64,000 nt of DNA from Berberis thunbergii (taxonomy: Eukaryota > Streptophyta > Magnoliopsida > Ranunculales > Berberidaceae): the NCBI GenBank assembly GCA_003290165.1, contig QNQO01000527.1, forward strand, positions 372,001 through 436,000, read 5' to 3'. Position 1 is the stretch's first letter; the number at the start of each line of letters is the position of its first letter. This document shows positions 1 through 11,054 of the stretch, piece by piece. Under the pieces are notes generated by a model. That model made no database searches. It had not been told where the DNA came from and was given only the letters and a program-made list of their open reading frames with translations. The position numbers and the translations under genes were made by a program.

Positions 1-181
1 TACGCAAACATAATAAATAAATTAAAAAAAGGCAAAATCATCTGCTATAAAAAAAGACTTCACAATTTTTCTTGCAGAAATTTGATACTTACAATGATGA
101 AAATGCATTTGATGGATGCAATCACATTTCTTTTCTCAATAAGCATGTTAGTTGTCGAATGACTTGATATGTGTGTAATTA
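1..181. other. Unassigned left edge
   Basis: AT-rich sequence in front of a copia reverse transcriptase remnant. It may be the upstream part of the same polymerase, but no frame can be followed with confidence. Confidence 0.3.
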
Positions 182-375
182 ATGGACACAATCACCACCT
201 ATCTATATGGGAAATTGGAAATGGGCATTTACCCTTAGGACTTTGAATGCCATAAGTATTCAATAGAAACATGGCAATTAATTAAATTTCTTAAGTCCTT
301 ATACGGACTAAATCAATCTGGATGCATGTGGTATATGTTAGAAAATTTCCTTAAGGTGGATCAACATAGTTCATA
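182..375 (+). pseudogene. Ty1/copia reverse transcriptase fragment (5' part)
   Basis: Translating with a few stops gives the copia RT stretch TYLYGKLE followed by KSLYGLNQSGCMWY, which corresponds to the family motif YGLKQ-x-x-R-x-WY. It ends just after this motif. The next part of the same domain (YVDD block) is found 7 kb away at 7432, so the two pieces plausibly belonged to one old element later split by inserted DNA. Interrupted frame; not functional. Confidence 0.6.
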
Positions 376-516
376 TTATTATACGTTGTAGACTGTTGAA
401 CTATAGATGAGTGGTGTTTGATTAGACCCGATTAGTTGTGATCATAAGGAAACAAGACTAGGGTCATACACACGTTTCTAATTACATGTTTTATATCTTG
501 AGATGTATTACTAAAT
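376..516. other. Unassigned sequence between RT fragment and LTR
   Basis: About 140 bp that continue neither the RT reading nor match the LTR that starts at 517. Possibly a remnant of another LTR or filler from rearrangement. Confidence 0.3.
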
Positions 517-842
517 TGAGTATGGAGGTTATTTATGTGTATTAAGTCTCAATATAATTATATTATTGATGATGGGCTAATAATAGAGTTATGACTCTAT
601 ATTTATGGTTGAGGTCTCCACTTCAAACCTTCTTTTTTATCTCCTACTTTTCGCATCTGGTTTGAGAAACACAAGAGAAAATTTCTGGAGGTGGAAGATC
701 TCTCTGCTGCATGTTGCTAGTTCGTGAGGATTGCTGTGAGGAAATTCTTTATCAATGGTGACTTTAGGTACGCATTGATTACAATTTTTCTTCCTTGATT
801 ATTGACATGAGGTCTTGGTTTATGATCTTTTAGATTCCTACA
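517..842 (+). repeat. Copia LTR, 5' copy
   Basis: Begins TGAGTATGGAGG and ends GATTCCTACA. The same ends are found in the copies at 2575-2909 (reverse) and 7099-7431. It is followed two bases later by a plant initiator-methionine tRNA primer-binding site, which fixes its 3' end. Confidence 0.8.
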
Positions 843-844
843 AG

Positions 845-856
845 TGGTATCAGAGC
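845..856 (+). promoter_or_regulatory. Primer-binding site (tRNA-iMet type)
   Basis: TGGTATCAGAGC, complementary to the 3' end of plant initiator tRNA-Met, the usual minus-strand primer of plant copia elements. Confidence 0.85.
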
Positions 857-2158
857 CTCCTTCTCATAATCATTGAAGAAAACATACGGTTTATTATTTT
901 CTTATTGTTTGATTAATTAATAAATCCCATGGGTTTTTACCCCAACCATAGAAATCTATTTCGCTAGATCCAATTCTCCTGGCGACTAAATAGCAGTTTA
1001 GCCAGTGCTACATAAATTTTTTTGGTAGTCGGTGATAGTTAGAATATCGGGAAATTTTAGTTTTCTGACACTTTCAAATTCTGTTTTTATAGTTAATCAA
1101 AATTTTTTTACCTTTCGACTCGATCGACTAGAAGTGTTTGATTTCATAGAATTTCCAATTGTTGTCCGATCCCTCGCCATATCCTTGGTTGTTCCAGTTA
1201 ACCCTTATAGTTTTGTCGTTCTTCATCTCCTTTTTTCAGCCAGTCATTGCGATTTTTTTAATAGTCCAGTAATTAGTCGATTGGAATCTCTGAGGAGATC
1301 AATTTTGTCTAAGAGAAGATGATTCCTTTTTGCTCCAGTCATTAGTCAATCGAACTATTTCTTTCATCTCTGAGTTTTTTTTTTTGCTGCAGGGCTAACA
1401 ATTTGTTTAATTAAAATGCGAGGAAGACGATGGGTCAACTAGGTTCAGCCAAGTTGACTTGTTTTTGGAGTTAACTTAGTTCAGTTGAGTTGACTTGTTT
1501 TGGGCATGTTTTATGTTTATTTGGGTATTTTTTTCCTAATATTTGTGCATGTTTTAACTAAATGGGTCTGGCTGGTTTAGTTGGTCTATTCAGTCCAGTG
1601 AAATTTTGTGCTATGTCGCCTAAGTGACCTATTTAATGAAATTTTATTTAAATTTGAATTTCAGTTATTTTTTTAGTGGATTGCATATGGTTGTGTCATG
1701 ACCCATGCAAATAATAATCGACTCAAAAGAAATTGTTATTTTGGCCGGTTCATTGGCGATATAAGGTAATTAATTTAAGTAAAATATTTTTGGGATTCAC
1801 TTATGCATTCAATGATCGGCCCAAAGGAAGGTCATTGTTTGGCCAAACCCGATTTTATTTTATTTATATTAATTAGCTTTAGATGCTTTGAGAGAACTAC
1901 TCACACGTTACGTGTCTGTCCAAATACATGAATTGTAATTGTGTGCTCGTTTTCACAAAGGGTCTATTATTAAAGATGTAAATTTATATGTACTAGTTTT
2001 GTCCTTCATTTATTTGTTAGCTCCCTAATTAGACAAAGTTTGCATGATGTTGAAGAGTGCGTTATTTCTTTTTCCGTTATCAATGCATTAAAGTAGATGG
2101 GATGTACATATTGATGTGAGTTTGTTTCTTTTGTGCTGTTTCGATATTTGCCAACTTA
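857..2158 (+). other. Leader between primer-binding site and gag
   Basis: No coding sequence recognised over 1.3 kb. Around 1430-1500 a short AGTTGACTTG-containing segment is imperfectly repeated. The reading frame at 1032-1322 resembles no protein I know and is judged incidental. Confidence 0.4.
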
Positions 2159-2574
2159 AACAACATTCCAGTGCTTAATGGATCAGATTTTGAAAAATGG
2201 AAAGAGCATATAATAATCTTTCTTGGGTGTGTGGATTTGAAGTACGTGCTTCATGTCAATGAACCCACTAAGCATACTGATTCTAGTTCAGGTGAAGATA
2301 AGACTTCTTATAAAAAGTGGGAGCATTCTAAAAGGCTAAAGATTTCCTAGGCCAGGTTGCAGACTGATTTGTTGCATCAATAAAGGTGGTGGTAAGTACA
2401 CTTCTTTGCAAATTTGTTACCAAGTAGCATCCTAGCAAAGGAAAAAAAAGGAGTGCATAATGGAAATGTCTAATATTGTTTCCAAAATGAGGACATTAAG
2501 TTGGAGTTTTCTGACGATCTTCTTGTGCACCTCATTTTGATTCCTTTTCATACACAGTTTGGTTCCTTTAAGCT
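2159..2574 (+). pseudogene. Copia gag, N-terminal part
   Basis: Reads NNIPVLNGSDFEKWKEH and onward, the conserved start of plant copia gag (NG-x-N/D-F-x-x-WK), followed by a KWE-S-R-K block. A stop near 2350 and a frameshift break it. The last readable part (LVHLILIPFHTQFGSFKL) runs directly into the reversed LTR at 2575. Confidence 0.7.
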
Positions 2575-2909
2575 TGTAAGAATCTAACAAATCCTAAATC
2601 AAAACCTCATGTCAATAATCAAGGAAGAAAAATTGTAATCAGTACATACCTGAAGTCGCTATCGAAGAAGAATATCCTTGCAGCAATCCTCACGAACTAG
2701 CAACACGCAGCAGAGAGATTTTCCACCACCAAAACATTTCTCTTGTGTTTCTCAAACCAAATGGAAAAAAAAGGAGATAGAAAAGTAGGTTAGAAGTGAG
2801 GACCTCAGCCGTATATATAGAACTCTAATTCTATTATTAGCCCATCATCAATAATTAAATTATATGGGGACTTAAATTGGTATCCACACATAAATAACCT
2901 CCATACTCA
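2575..2909 (-). repeat. Copia LTR, reversed copy inside gag
   Basis: Reverse complement of the LTR at 517-842 with the same TG...CA ends. It lies between two halves of the gag reading (…GSFKL / NTQRDKWTLNKLIAHC), so it interrupts the gene. No clear 5-bp target duplication. It forms part of one arm of the inverted repeat. Confidence 0.75.
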
Positions 2910-3270
2910 ATTATAATACTCAAAGGGACAAGTGGACTCTTAATAAGCTCATTGCTCATTGTGTGCAAGAAGAGGAATGTCTGAAACGAGAGAATACAAA
3001 AAGTGCTCATATGACGACATTTTTCAATTACAATTTAGGCATCAAGAAAAGGAAAAGAAATATATATGTTAAAAATAAGGAACTGCATTTGATGGGACTT
3101 CACTGACAACTGTGCAACAAAAACTTGATAAGGTCACCACATTTTTATTTTGCAAGAAAACGGGTCATATGAAGAAGGATTGTCTCAAATATCAAAAGTG
3201 TCTCGCAAAGAAAGGTGATAATTTTATGTTTGTTCTAAATTTAATCTTGCTGAGGTACCACACCATTCCT
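2910..3270 (+). pseudogene. Copia gag, C-terminal part with zinc knuckle remnant
   Basis: Continues gag after the reversed LTR (DKWTLNKLIAHCVQEEE) and reaches a CCHC-type knuckle read as FCKKTGHMKKDC in which the first cysteine is lost. Frameshifts are present. Confidence 0.65.
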
Positions 3271-3545
3271 GGTGGATAGATACAGGTGTAACTATTCACA
3301 ACAGTATTTCTATGCAGGATTGCACAAGGAGTCAGAAACTAAATGACGCCGAAAGGTTCATTTACATGGGGAATGGCAATAAAGCTTGTGTGGAGGCAAT
3401 AAGAGTTGTTATATTAAAATTAGAGTTTGATTTTTATTTGGATTTAGATGAGATTGTTTATGTACCGTCATTTAGGCGAAATTTAATTTCTGTTTCAAAT
3501 TGGATAAATGTGGTTTACTCTTTCTTTAGGAAAATGAAGTTTTAG
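3271..3545 (+). pseudogene. Copia aspartic protease
   Basis: Reads WWIDTGVTIHNS, the copia protease active-site block (D-T/S-G). It is followed by NDAERFIYMGNG and the block ending VPSFRRNLISVS, all conserved in this family. A stop precedes the frame and another ends it, so the polyprotein is broken. Confidence 0.7.
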
Positions 3546-3980
3546 TCTCTTACAAAATTTCAATTTTATTGGTATTGAATATTTGATTGATAATCTATAT
3601 AAGTTAGACTTATATGTTTTCCCCTTACAGTCAAATGAAACTTTGCATGTTATAAATTACAGTACTAAGCAAAGATTAATTAATGAAAACTCATCTATGA
3701 TATGGTATAAGCATCTAGGTCATATCTTTTGACCGGGGATCGAAAGGCTTGTGTCAACTGGAGTTCTTGGTAGCCCTGATTTTACAAATTTTATGATTTG
3801 TATTGAATGCATGAAGGGAAAACAAACAAACAATAGGAAGTTAGGTGCTTATAGGAGTTCAGGTGTATTCGATTTGATATATACAGATATTTGTGGTTCA
3901 TTTCTTACGGCTTCTTGGATTGGTCAACGATATTTTATCACTTTTATAGACGATTCTAGTTTCCTACAGACGATTATAGG
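3546..3980 (+). pseudogene. Copia GAG-pre-integrase and N-terminal integrase
   Basis: The zinc-finger region of pre-integrase (WYKHLGHI ... CIECMKGKQTN) is followed by the integrase core start (DLIYTDICGSF ... YFITFIDDSS) with the first catalytic aspartate. The core then breaks off where a LINE is inserted and resumes at 5776. Confidence 0.7.
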
Positions 3981-5770
3981 CTAGCTAAAAAGAAAACATA
4001 TGATGATCTGTATAATAGGCTAGGTACAAGGGAGGGGAAGAAGGATATCTTCAAGATACCTAAAGCTAGAAAACGGAAGACTAAGGATTTGAGTCATGTT
4101 AAGTGTGTTAAGCATGAGAATGGATGAGTTTTAATGTTGGATAAATCTATTTTAGATAGATGAAGGAATTACTTTTGGAACCTACTCAATGGGACACATG
4201 TAGGAGAGTTAAACTTGGAGAGGTATGCTTCATATGAAAAGAGGCATTGCGTGCTCCAACGCAGAGTTAGTGCCAAATAAGTAAGAAAAGCTTTGAAAAT
4301 AATGAAGACAGAGAAGGCAGTTGAACCGGATGATATACCAATTGAAGCGTGGACATGTCTGGAAGAAGTTTGGATTCAATGGCTAATTAGGCTCTTTAAT
4401 AGGATTTTGGAAACTAGAAAAAAGTGCCAGATTTGTGGAGGCACAACATTGGGGTACCAATTTATAAGAACAAGGGAGGTATTCATAACTGCTCGAACTA
4501 TATAAAGAGATAAAACTTATGAGTCATACGATGAAACTTTGGAAGAGGGTCATAGAACGAAGACTAAGGAGTTTAACCACTGTTTCGAAGAATCGATTTT
4601 GATTTATGTTGGGTAGGTATACTACGTTGGCCATCTTCTTGCTTAGGAAAATTATAGAAAAATATCGAGAGGAACATAAGAATTTGCATATTGTTTTTAT
4701 TGATTTGGAGAAAGCCTATGATAGGGTACCCAAGGATTTAATTTGGTGGGTGCTTGGAAGGAGGAAAGTGTTTCAATGTTATGTTGATTTCATTAAAGAT
4801 ATGTATGAAAGAGGCTGTAACTAGTGTTCACTAGGTAAGCGGGATGTCTAATGAATTCCCAGTGTCTGTAGAACTACATCAAGGGTTGGCCTTAAGTCCA
4901 TACTTCTTTATTTTGGTCATGAATGAATTGATGAGGCATCTGCAAGAAGATGTTCCTTGGTGCATGTTATTTGCAGATGATATTGTCTTAATTGATGAGA
5001 CTAGTGAAGGTCTAGGTCGAAAATTAGATAGTTGGCAAGCGGCTTTAGACAGTAAGGGTTTTAGAATTAGTAGTTCGAAGACATAATATCTAGTGTGCAA
5101 CTTTGGTTGTGAATCACGAGGGAGGAGTAATGCAATTGAGATCAAAGGCGTGGAAGTCTCAAAGTGTGAGGCTTTTTGATATCTAGGATCTATAATTTAA
5201 AAGAATGTGGCTATTGGATAAGATGTAGACCATAAGATAAAAGTTGGTTGGATGAAATGGAAAATGACATCAGGAGTATTAAGGGATAGAAGGATGTCTA
5301 CAAGGTTAAAGGGAAATACTATAAGACAATTGTTCAGTCGGTCATGCTATATGGTTTAGTATGTTGGGCTACTACGGGACAACTTACACATATGATGGTG
5401 GTAGCAGAAATGCGTATGTTAAGACGGATGTGTGATAAAACCGATAAGGATAAAATTAGAAATGAAAGAGTTAGTAGATACTTTGGTGTAGTGCCCATAG
5501 AGGACAAAATTAGATAAAGACGTTTAACATGTTTTGGCCACGTGTAGAGGAGACCAAACACGACGCCAATTAGAAAATGTTTAGATTGGCAAGTTAATGG
5601 AGGGTGTAAATGAAGGGGATGACCGTTGAAATCTTGGATGAAAGCTGTGAAGGAAGACATATTTGAGCTTGGATTAGGCGACGATATGTGGGAAGACCAC
5701 ATTTCCTGGAGAACCAAAATCCATGTAGCCGACCACGAAAATATCAGGAATGGGCTTTGATGATGATGAC
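3981..5770 (+). mobile_element. LINE (RTE-like non-LTR retrotransposon), 5' truncated
   Basis: A broken reverse transcriptase typical of plant LINEs. It reads YDDLYNRLGTREGKKDI, then KAVEPDDIPIEAW (4330), HIVFIDLEKAYDRVPKDL (4690) and the catalytic block [12 protein letters not shown] (about 4965). The C-terminal MLRRMC...KIRNERV and a RRRL-CFGHV-like block follow. There is no endonuclease, so it is 5' truncated. It ends in a short GATGATGATGA run rather than poly(A), as in the RTE clade. It is inserted in the integrase of the surrounding copia element, whose reading resumes immediately after. Multiple stops. Confidence 0.75.
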
Positions 5771-5775
5771 ACAAT

Positions 5776-6420
5776 TATTCTCGCTATGGGTATCTATACT
5801 TAATATATGAAAAATCACAATCATTGGATGTGTTCAAGGCCTATAAAGCAGAGGTTAAAAATCAACATATATAACACAAAAATTAAGGTCGTTAGATCTG
5901 ACTGTGGTGGTGAATACTATGGTAGATATGACAGTTCAGGCCAATGTTTAGGTCCATTTGCGAGGTATTTAAAAGAATGTGGCATAGTTCCTCAGTACAC
6001 CATGCTAGGGACACTATGTCAAAATGGTGTATTTGAGAGACGAAATAAGACCCTAAAAGACATGGTGGAGTGTGATTTATCATTCTACCATGCCAAAGTC
6101 TCTTTGGAAAGATGCCCTAAAGACTGTAGTTTATATTCTTTATAGAATACTCAGTAAAACAGTAAACAAAACCGCATATGAGCTATGTACTGGTAGACGT
6201 CCTAGCATTTAACACTTACATATTTGGGGGTGTCCAGCCGAGGCTAGGCCTTATAGGCTTCATGAAGGAAAACTGGACTTCGGAACTGTTAGTTGCTATT
6301 TTATTGGATATTCAGAAAGATCAAGGGGATTCAAGCTTTATTGCCCCTTTACTAATACCTTCATTGAGACGGATAATGCCAAGTTTATTAAAGATGTTGA
6401 GAATAGTTGATCAAGTTTTA
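5776..6420 (+). pseudogene. Copia integrase, C-terminal part
   Basis: Resumes the integrase core cut by the LINE. It includes VVRSDCGGEYYGRYD (second catalytic aspartate), CGIVPQYTM and [12 protein letters not shown] (the catalytic glutamate block). A terminal domain CPAEARPYRLHE follows. Single-base frameshifts at about 6145 and 6180. Confidence 0.7.
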
Positions 6421-6552
6421 TTGTCCCTTTACTAAATCCAAATAAAAACCAAACTATAATTTTTGTCTAAATAAAAACTAGGGGATTCAGGTTTATTGAG
6501 GATGTTGATAATCTAATTTTATCAAGGGGATTCAAGTTTTATTGCCTCTCTA
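6421..6552. repeat. Short repeated patchwork at the inversion boundary
   Basis: The phrase AAGGGGATTCAAG with the following TTTATTGCC and ACTAAATCCAAATAAAAAC is repeated imperfectly about three times between 6327 and 6570, joining integrase sequence to the inverted gag-protease copy. Confidence 0.5.
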
Positions 6553-7098
6553 CTAAATCCAAATAAAAACTAGACTCTAATTTTAATCTAACGACTCATA
6601 TTGCCTCCACACAAGCTTTATTGTCGTTCCCCATGTAGATGAACATTTTCAACATCATTTGGTTTCCGACTCCTTGTGCAATCCTGCATGAAAATACTGA
6701 TGTGAATAGTTTCACCTGTATCTATTCACCAGGAATGGAATGGTACTTCAACTAGATTAAATTCAAAACCGACAAAACTAAAATCATCACCTTTCTTTAT
6801 GAGCAACTTTTGATATTTGAGACAATCATTTTTCACATGACTCGCTTTCTTAAAAAAGAAACATGTGACAACCTTATCATGTTTTTGTTGCACATTTGTC
6901 TGTGAAGTCCCATCAGATGCAGTTCCCTTAGCTTTAATAGAAATATTTCTTTTGCTTTTATTGATGCCTGAATTTCCATTGAAAAATGTCGTCATATGAG
7001 CACTTTCTATTTTTTTCTCGTTTCATACATTCCTCTTCTTGCACACGGTTAGCAATGAGCTCATTAAGAGTGCATTTGTCCATTTGAGTATTATAATT
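6553..7098 (-). pseudogene. Inverted copy of copia gag C-terminus and protease start
   Basis: On the minus strand it reads the same gag tail as 2910-3450 (KRNISIKAKGTASDGTSQT, a knuckle reduced to CFFFKKASHVKNDC, then the protease start). It is roughly 88% identical by eye to the plus-strand copy. Together with the adjacent LTR it forms the second arm of the inverted repeat. Confidence 0.7.
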
Positions 7099-7431
7099 CA
7101 GTATGGAGGTTATTTATGTGTAGATAAAATTTAAGTCCCAGTATAATTCTATTATTAATGATGAGCTAATAATAAAATTATGGCTCTATATATACGGTTG
7201 AGGTCCCCACTCAAAACCTTCATCTTTATCTCCTACTTTTCCCATCTGGTTTGAGAAACACAAGAGAAAGGTTATGGAGGTGGAATATCTCTCGGCTACG
7301 TGTTGCCAGTTCGTGAGGATTGCTGCGAGGAAATTCTTCATCAATGGCGACTTCAGATATGCATTGATTACAATATTTCTTCCTTGATTATTGACACGGG
7401 GTCTTGAATTAGGATATGTTAGATTCCTACA
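7099..7431 (+). repeat. Copia LTR, 3' copy
   Basis: Same family as 517-842. It starts CAGTATGGAGG (TG decayed to CA) and ends GATTCCTACA. It adjoins the inverted gag copy on its left and a reverse transcriptase fragment on its right. Confidence 0.75.
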
Positions 7432-8530
7432 GTATAAGCACCTTAACATAAATAAATCCACATCTCCATGTGTGTTTATAAAGACAACAAAATTAAAAAA
7501 TACCATCATCGTAGTTTATGTTGATGACATATATCTAAGAGGGTGTCCTGAAGAACTTTCTAAAATCGATAAATACTTATAAAGGGACTTTAAAAGGAAA
7601 GACCTCATAAAGATGAAGTATTGTTTTAGTACGCAACTTGAACATAGGTCAAGGAAAAATTTTGTTCAACATAAAACTTATATTGAGAAAATTCTGAAAT
7701 ACTTTAGTTGGACAAATCCAATCCGTTAAGCTCTCTGATGATAATAAGGTCAACTTAGGCTAATAAAGAATTATTTTTCGTCCTAAAGAAGAAGAAGAAA
7801 CACACATTGGTCTTGAAGTACCTTATTTGAGTGTTATAAGTGTTTTATTATATTCAACATTATTTACTAGACCTGACATTTTTATTTTCAGTGAGTTTAC
7901 TAGCCAGGTTTAACAACAAACCAACACAACGACAATGAACTGGAACCAAAACACATTTTTCGTTCCCTTTGTTGAATTACCTACTTAGGTTTGTTCTATT
8001 TAAATAATTCTTATGAATGGAATTTGAAAGGGTATGCAGATGCAAAATATTCTCTAATCTATACAATGCTTGTTCACAAACATATATGTGTTCATAGTTG
8101 GTGATACAACAATTTATTGGCGATCAACTAAGTAAACTTTGGTGTCCGCATCATCCAACCACTTTGAGCTCATTCCATTCCATAAGACTAATCGTGAATG
8201 TGTATCGTTAAGGTCAATGGTTCCCCACATCTTAAACACGAGCAATCTATCTTCAATCATTGATAACTCGACAACGATTTTCAAAAACAATACAACTCTT
8301 ATAGCACAAGTCAAAGCGATATATACATATAACAAAACATATTCTCCAAAGTTATTCTACACTAAGGAACCTGGAGCAAGAACATGATATTGATGTCCAA
8401 CAAATAAGTTCTAGTGATAATCTTGCAAATTATTCAATAAAGTTCTACCTTCGTCAATATTTAGAAAACTAGCATATGGTATTAGGATGAAATGAATATG
8501 CAATCAACCTTACTAAATTGAAATGATTGA
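7432..8530 (+). pseudogene. Copia reverse transcriptase (3' part) and RNase H
   Basis: Reads STSPCVFIKTTKLKNTIIVV then YVDD, the RT active site, followed by the RT thumb region. RNase H follows at about 7790-8530. It has the GDTTIYWRSTKQTLVSASSN block (equivalent of SWRSKKQ), RECVSLRSM, and the C-terminal DVQQISSSDNLANYSIKFYL (the HIRTxDQLAD-type block). Many stops. Likely the continuation of the RT fragment at 182-375. Confidence 0.7.
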
Positions 8531-8770
8531 CGGGGGAACATTTTATTAGTTGGAGAAATGAAGACAACATAATGCGTTCTATACTAATTTTCCTTTGGTT
8601 GGGTTTTACTAACAAGATTTCAATGAGATAGTTTTCCGACGCATCCAATACCATTCTAAGACTCAAGAATATGTTTTTCCTCTTTCGTCTAGATTTAATT
8701 CTAGTGGTTTTCCAAACAAGATTTTAATGAGACAGTCATCTTATCTTTGTATGGGGCTAATAGCTTTGTA
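8531..8770 (+). other. 3' untranslated part of the old copia element
   Basis: Follows RNase H and leads to a polypurine tract. A short phrase (AACAAGATTT-AATGAGA) occurs twice, at about 8610 and 8715. No gene. Confidence 0.4.
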
Positions 8771-8779
8771 GATGGGGAG
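8771..8779 (+). promoter_or_regulatory. Polypurine tract and start of 3' LTR
   Basis: GATGGGGAG directly before TGTTAATACAAC. This has the usual form of a plus-strand primer followed by an LTR start, at the expected distance after RNase H. Confidence 0.5.
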
Positions 8780-9703
8780 TGTTAATACAACATTATTACA
8801 TCCTTACTCAACTATTCTAACTCTCACCATTTATCATCATAGGACTTTACTACTCCTATAAAGCGATGTAATTCGCAAATGAGGAACATCAATTTCCATT
8901 AAGTGTGATATTAATTATAATTCCTCTAAGTTCACTAAACTTTGTTAAGTTGGAGGTTATTAGCAATTTAGGTAATACCTTAGATTGATCATCTATCAAT
9001 ATAAAATGCTTAACAGTTAGTCATCATATTATGTACAATGATTTTTAGTAATAAAAATCTTGTATTCTATTTTGTTTGTCAACCACATACGCACGCATTC
9101 TTGTCAACTTTACATAAGAGTGGTCCGCTCACACTTTTTATTTTGTAGTACATGAGAGTTTACATTGTTTATCCTATAAAAAAATACAATTTACAATTAA
9201 AAAAGTACAATATGTTAAATAGTTAAGCATTGATGAACTTATACAACATGTGAACAAACGTTATGTGTTTAACCTGAGATGTTTTAAAATGCCATTATGT
9301 AAAGAATGTCATCTCATGCTGACACATTTTGGATGTCATGACAAATTTGTTAAAAAAATGAATAATTAATTAGATTTATCACCTGTCATCCACAATGGTA
9401 TAATACCATTTGAATCGTTTTACACAATAGGGCAAATGTTGAGAAAACCTTAGCTCTTACCTTATGTTCAAACACAAATATCTATTTTCAAGGCTAAAGA
9501 ACTTGTTTATTGCATGCATGTTCCCAAGGGTCTTATTCTCACCATTTTCGTAGGAGTTTCATTTTCACCATTAACCACGAATCTTGATATTGAGTAGATT
9601 CCATTAAAGGATTCCATATTAAAATTTGTAGTCCCAAGATCTTATCCATGACCTTGATATCACAATTTTTAAACTAAATAAAATAGAAGATAATAAATAC
9701 CAC
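8780..9703. other. Putative 3' LTR start and unassigned AT-rich sequence
   Basis: An LTR probably begins at 8780, but its end cannot be fixed because no second copy lies in the window. The rest is AT-rich without recognisable genes. Confidence 0.35.
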
Positions 9704-10300
9704 TGTTGGGGGAAATTACCCAATATTGATTTGAGTGATCTCCAAACCCAAGATCAGTATTTTGATCTTTTAGAGTAGAATAACACAAACAAATAGAGTA
9801 ACAAGCTAACAATCACACATGTGGTTCAACAATTGGCTACATCCATGGGTGATAACAGTCTTCTCTTTTTTATTAATTTCAAAAGAAAGAACAAGAAAAT
9901 ACGAAAGAACCCCCAAGCAAGAGGGTTGATTTTCCCATGTTAATTCTCTATAAAAATCTCTAAAAAAAAACTTGTTTTGTGCAATAAACCAAAACTCAAT
10001 CAAGATAAGTTTATATAACATGAAAAAAAAGGATCCAAACGAAGAGAATTTCTAAGATAACTCCTTTGAGGTTTCCAATTTTTCTATAACTTCTTCATGG
10101 AGAATTCTTAATTCAAAACATCTTCCAAAAGCAAGGCAAGTCAACTCCTAAAAAGTTTGTTGCTAGAACAAATTTCTTGCTCAAGAAGAAACCACATGAG
10201 AACTTTCCGTTTTGACGCATTGCAATATGAGTAAAAAACAACAATCTCCATATTGGCTAATATTTCTAGCCACACACAAAACAAACATCAATCTCTTACA
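9704..10300 (-). repeat. 3' LTR of the minus-strand copia element
   Basis: On the minus strand it begins TGTAAGAGATTG directly after a polypurine tract (AAGGTGGAGA at 10301-10312) and ends TTTCCCCCAACA. It is 597 bp long. Related LTR segments recur at 24139-24369 (plus) and 24478-24917 (minus). Confidence 0.7.
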
Positions 10301-10439
10301 TCTCCACCTTGAAATGATATATGCATTTTTCCAAGCCTCAAACAAGCACCACCACACAACATCTTAAAGATGTGACACCCCCAAGGGCCTTAACCACGAA
10401 AAATGTTGATCAATTTGAGACGAAGCTCAAACTTGACTG

Positions 10440-10960
10440 AAACATCACCAAATCTACAAAAATGTACATAGTGTTCGTATTTGCATCGTGTATACTTAGT
10501 GCTCACATAAATGTGTCAAACTTCTTATACCACTCTCGAGGTGACTTCTTCAAGCCATACAAAGACTTTTTCAATTAGCACATGAAATCTTCACTGCCAG
10601 CAACTACAAATCATTGGGTCTCAACATGTAAATATCCTCTTCCAAATCTTCATGCAAGAACATAAATTTGACATTTAATTTCTCAAGTTCCAATTCAAAA
10701 TGTGCAACTAAAGTTAAAATTAATCGAATTTAGGTGTGTTTAACTATCGGAGAGAAAACTTCATCATAATAAACACTCTCCAACTGTGCATACCCTTTTG
10801 CTATCAATTTTGCTTTATAACGTACACCATTACTTTCAGGGTTTGAAGAATCTTCCTTAACAATATAAATCCACTTACAACCAATAGGTTTCTTTCGATT
10901 TGGAAACTTTACCAAATTCCAAGTATGGTTCTTTTGAAGAGATTGCATATCTTCCCTTAT
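10440..10960 (-). pseudogene. Copia reverse transcriptase, N-terminal part
   Basis: Minus-strand reading MQSLQKNHTWNLV, then KPIGCKWIYIVKEDS, YKAKLIAKGYAQ and DEVFSPIVKHT, the classic start of copia RT. After a frameshift it continues to SLYGLKKSPREWYKKFDTFM. The catalytic YVDD block is missing because of a deletion that joins this point to the LTR region. Confidence 0.8.
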
Positions 10961-11054
10961 TGTTATCTACCAAACATCACTCAAAGAATTGTTTATTGCT
11001 TTTTTGCATTTGATGTCGTTATTTATTCAATGCTAAGGATGGCTCAACTTGTTT

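Larger units (their letters stand above)
517..7431 (+). mobile_element. Composite decayed Ty1/copia element with inverted-repeat 3' half
   Basis: Two direct LTRs (517-842 and 7099-7431) enclose a primer-binding site, gag, protease, pre-integrase and integrase in the normal copia order, all broken by stops. A reversed LTR sits in gag at 2575-2909 and a LINE interrupts integrase at 3981-5770. Instead of RT and RNase H, the 3' part holds an inverted copy of the reversed-LTR-plus-gag-protease segment. No matching target duplication was found beside the outer LTRs, so whether this is one inserted unit or a rearrangement is uncertain. Confidence 0.6.

Noticed and set aside
1032..1322. 96-codon plus-strand frame
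   Set aside because: Lies in the leader of a decayed copia element, with no family resemblance or codon signal.
5334..5774. 146-codon minus-strand frame
   Set aside because: Opposite strand of the LINE reverse transcriptase, whose plus-strand motifs explain the sequence.
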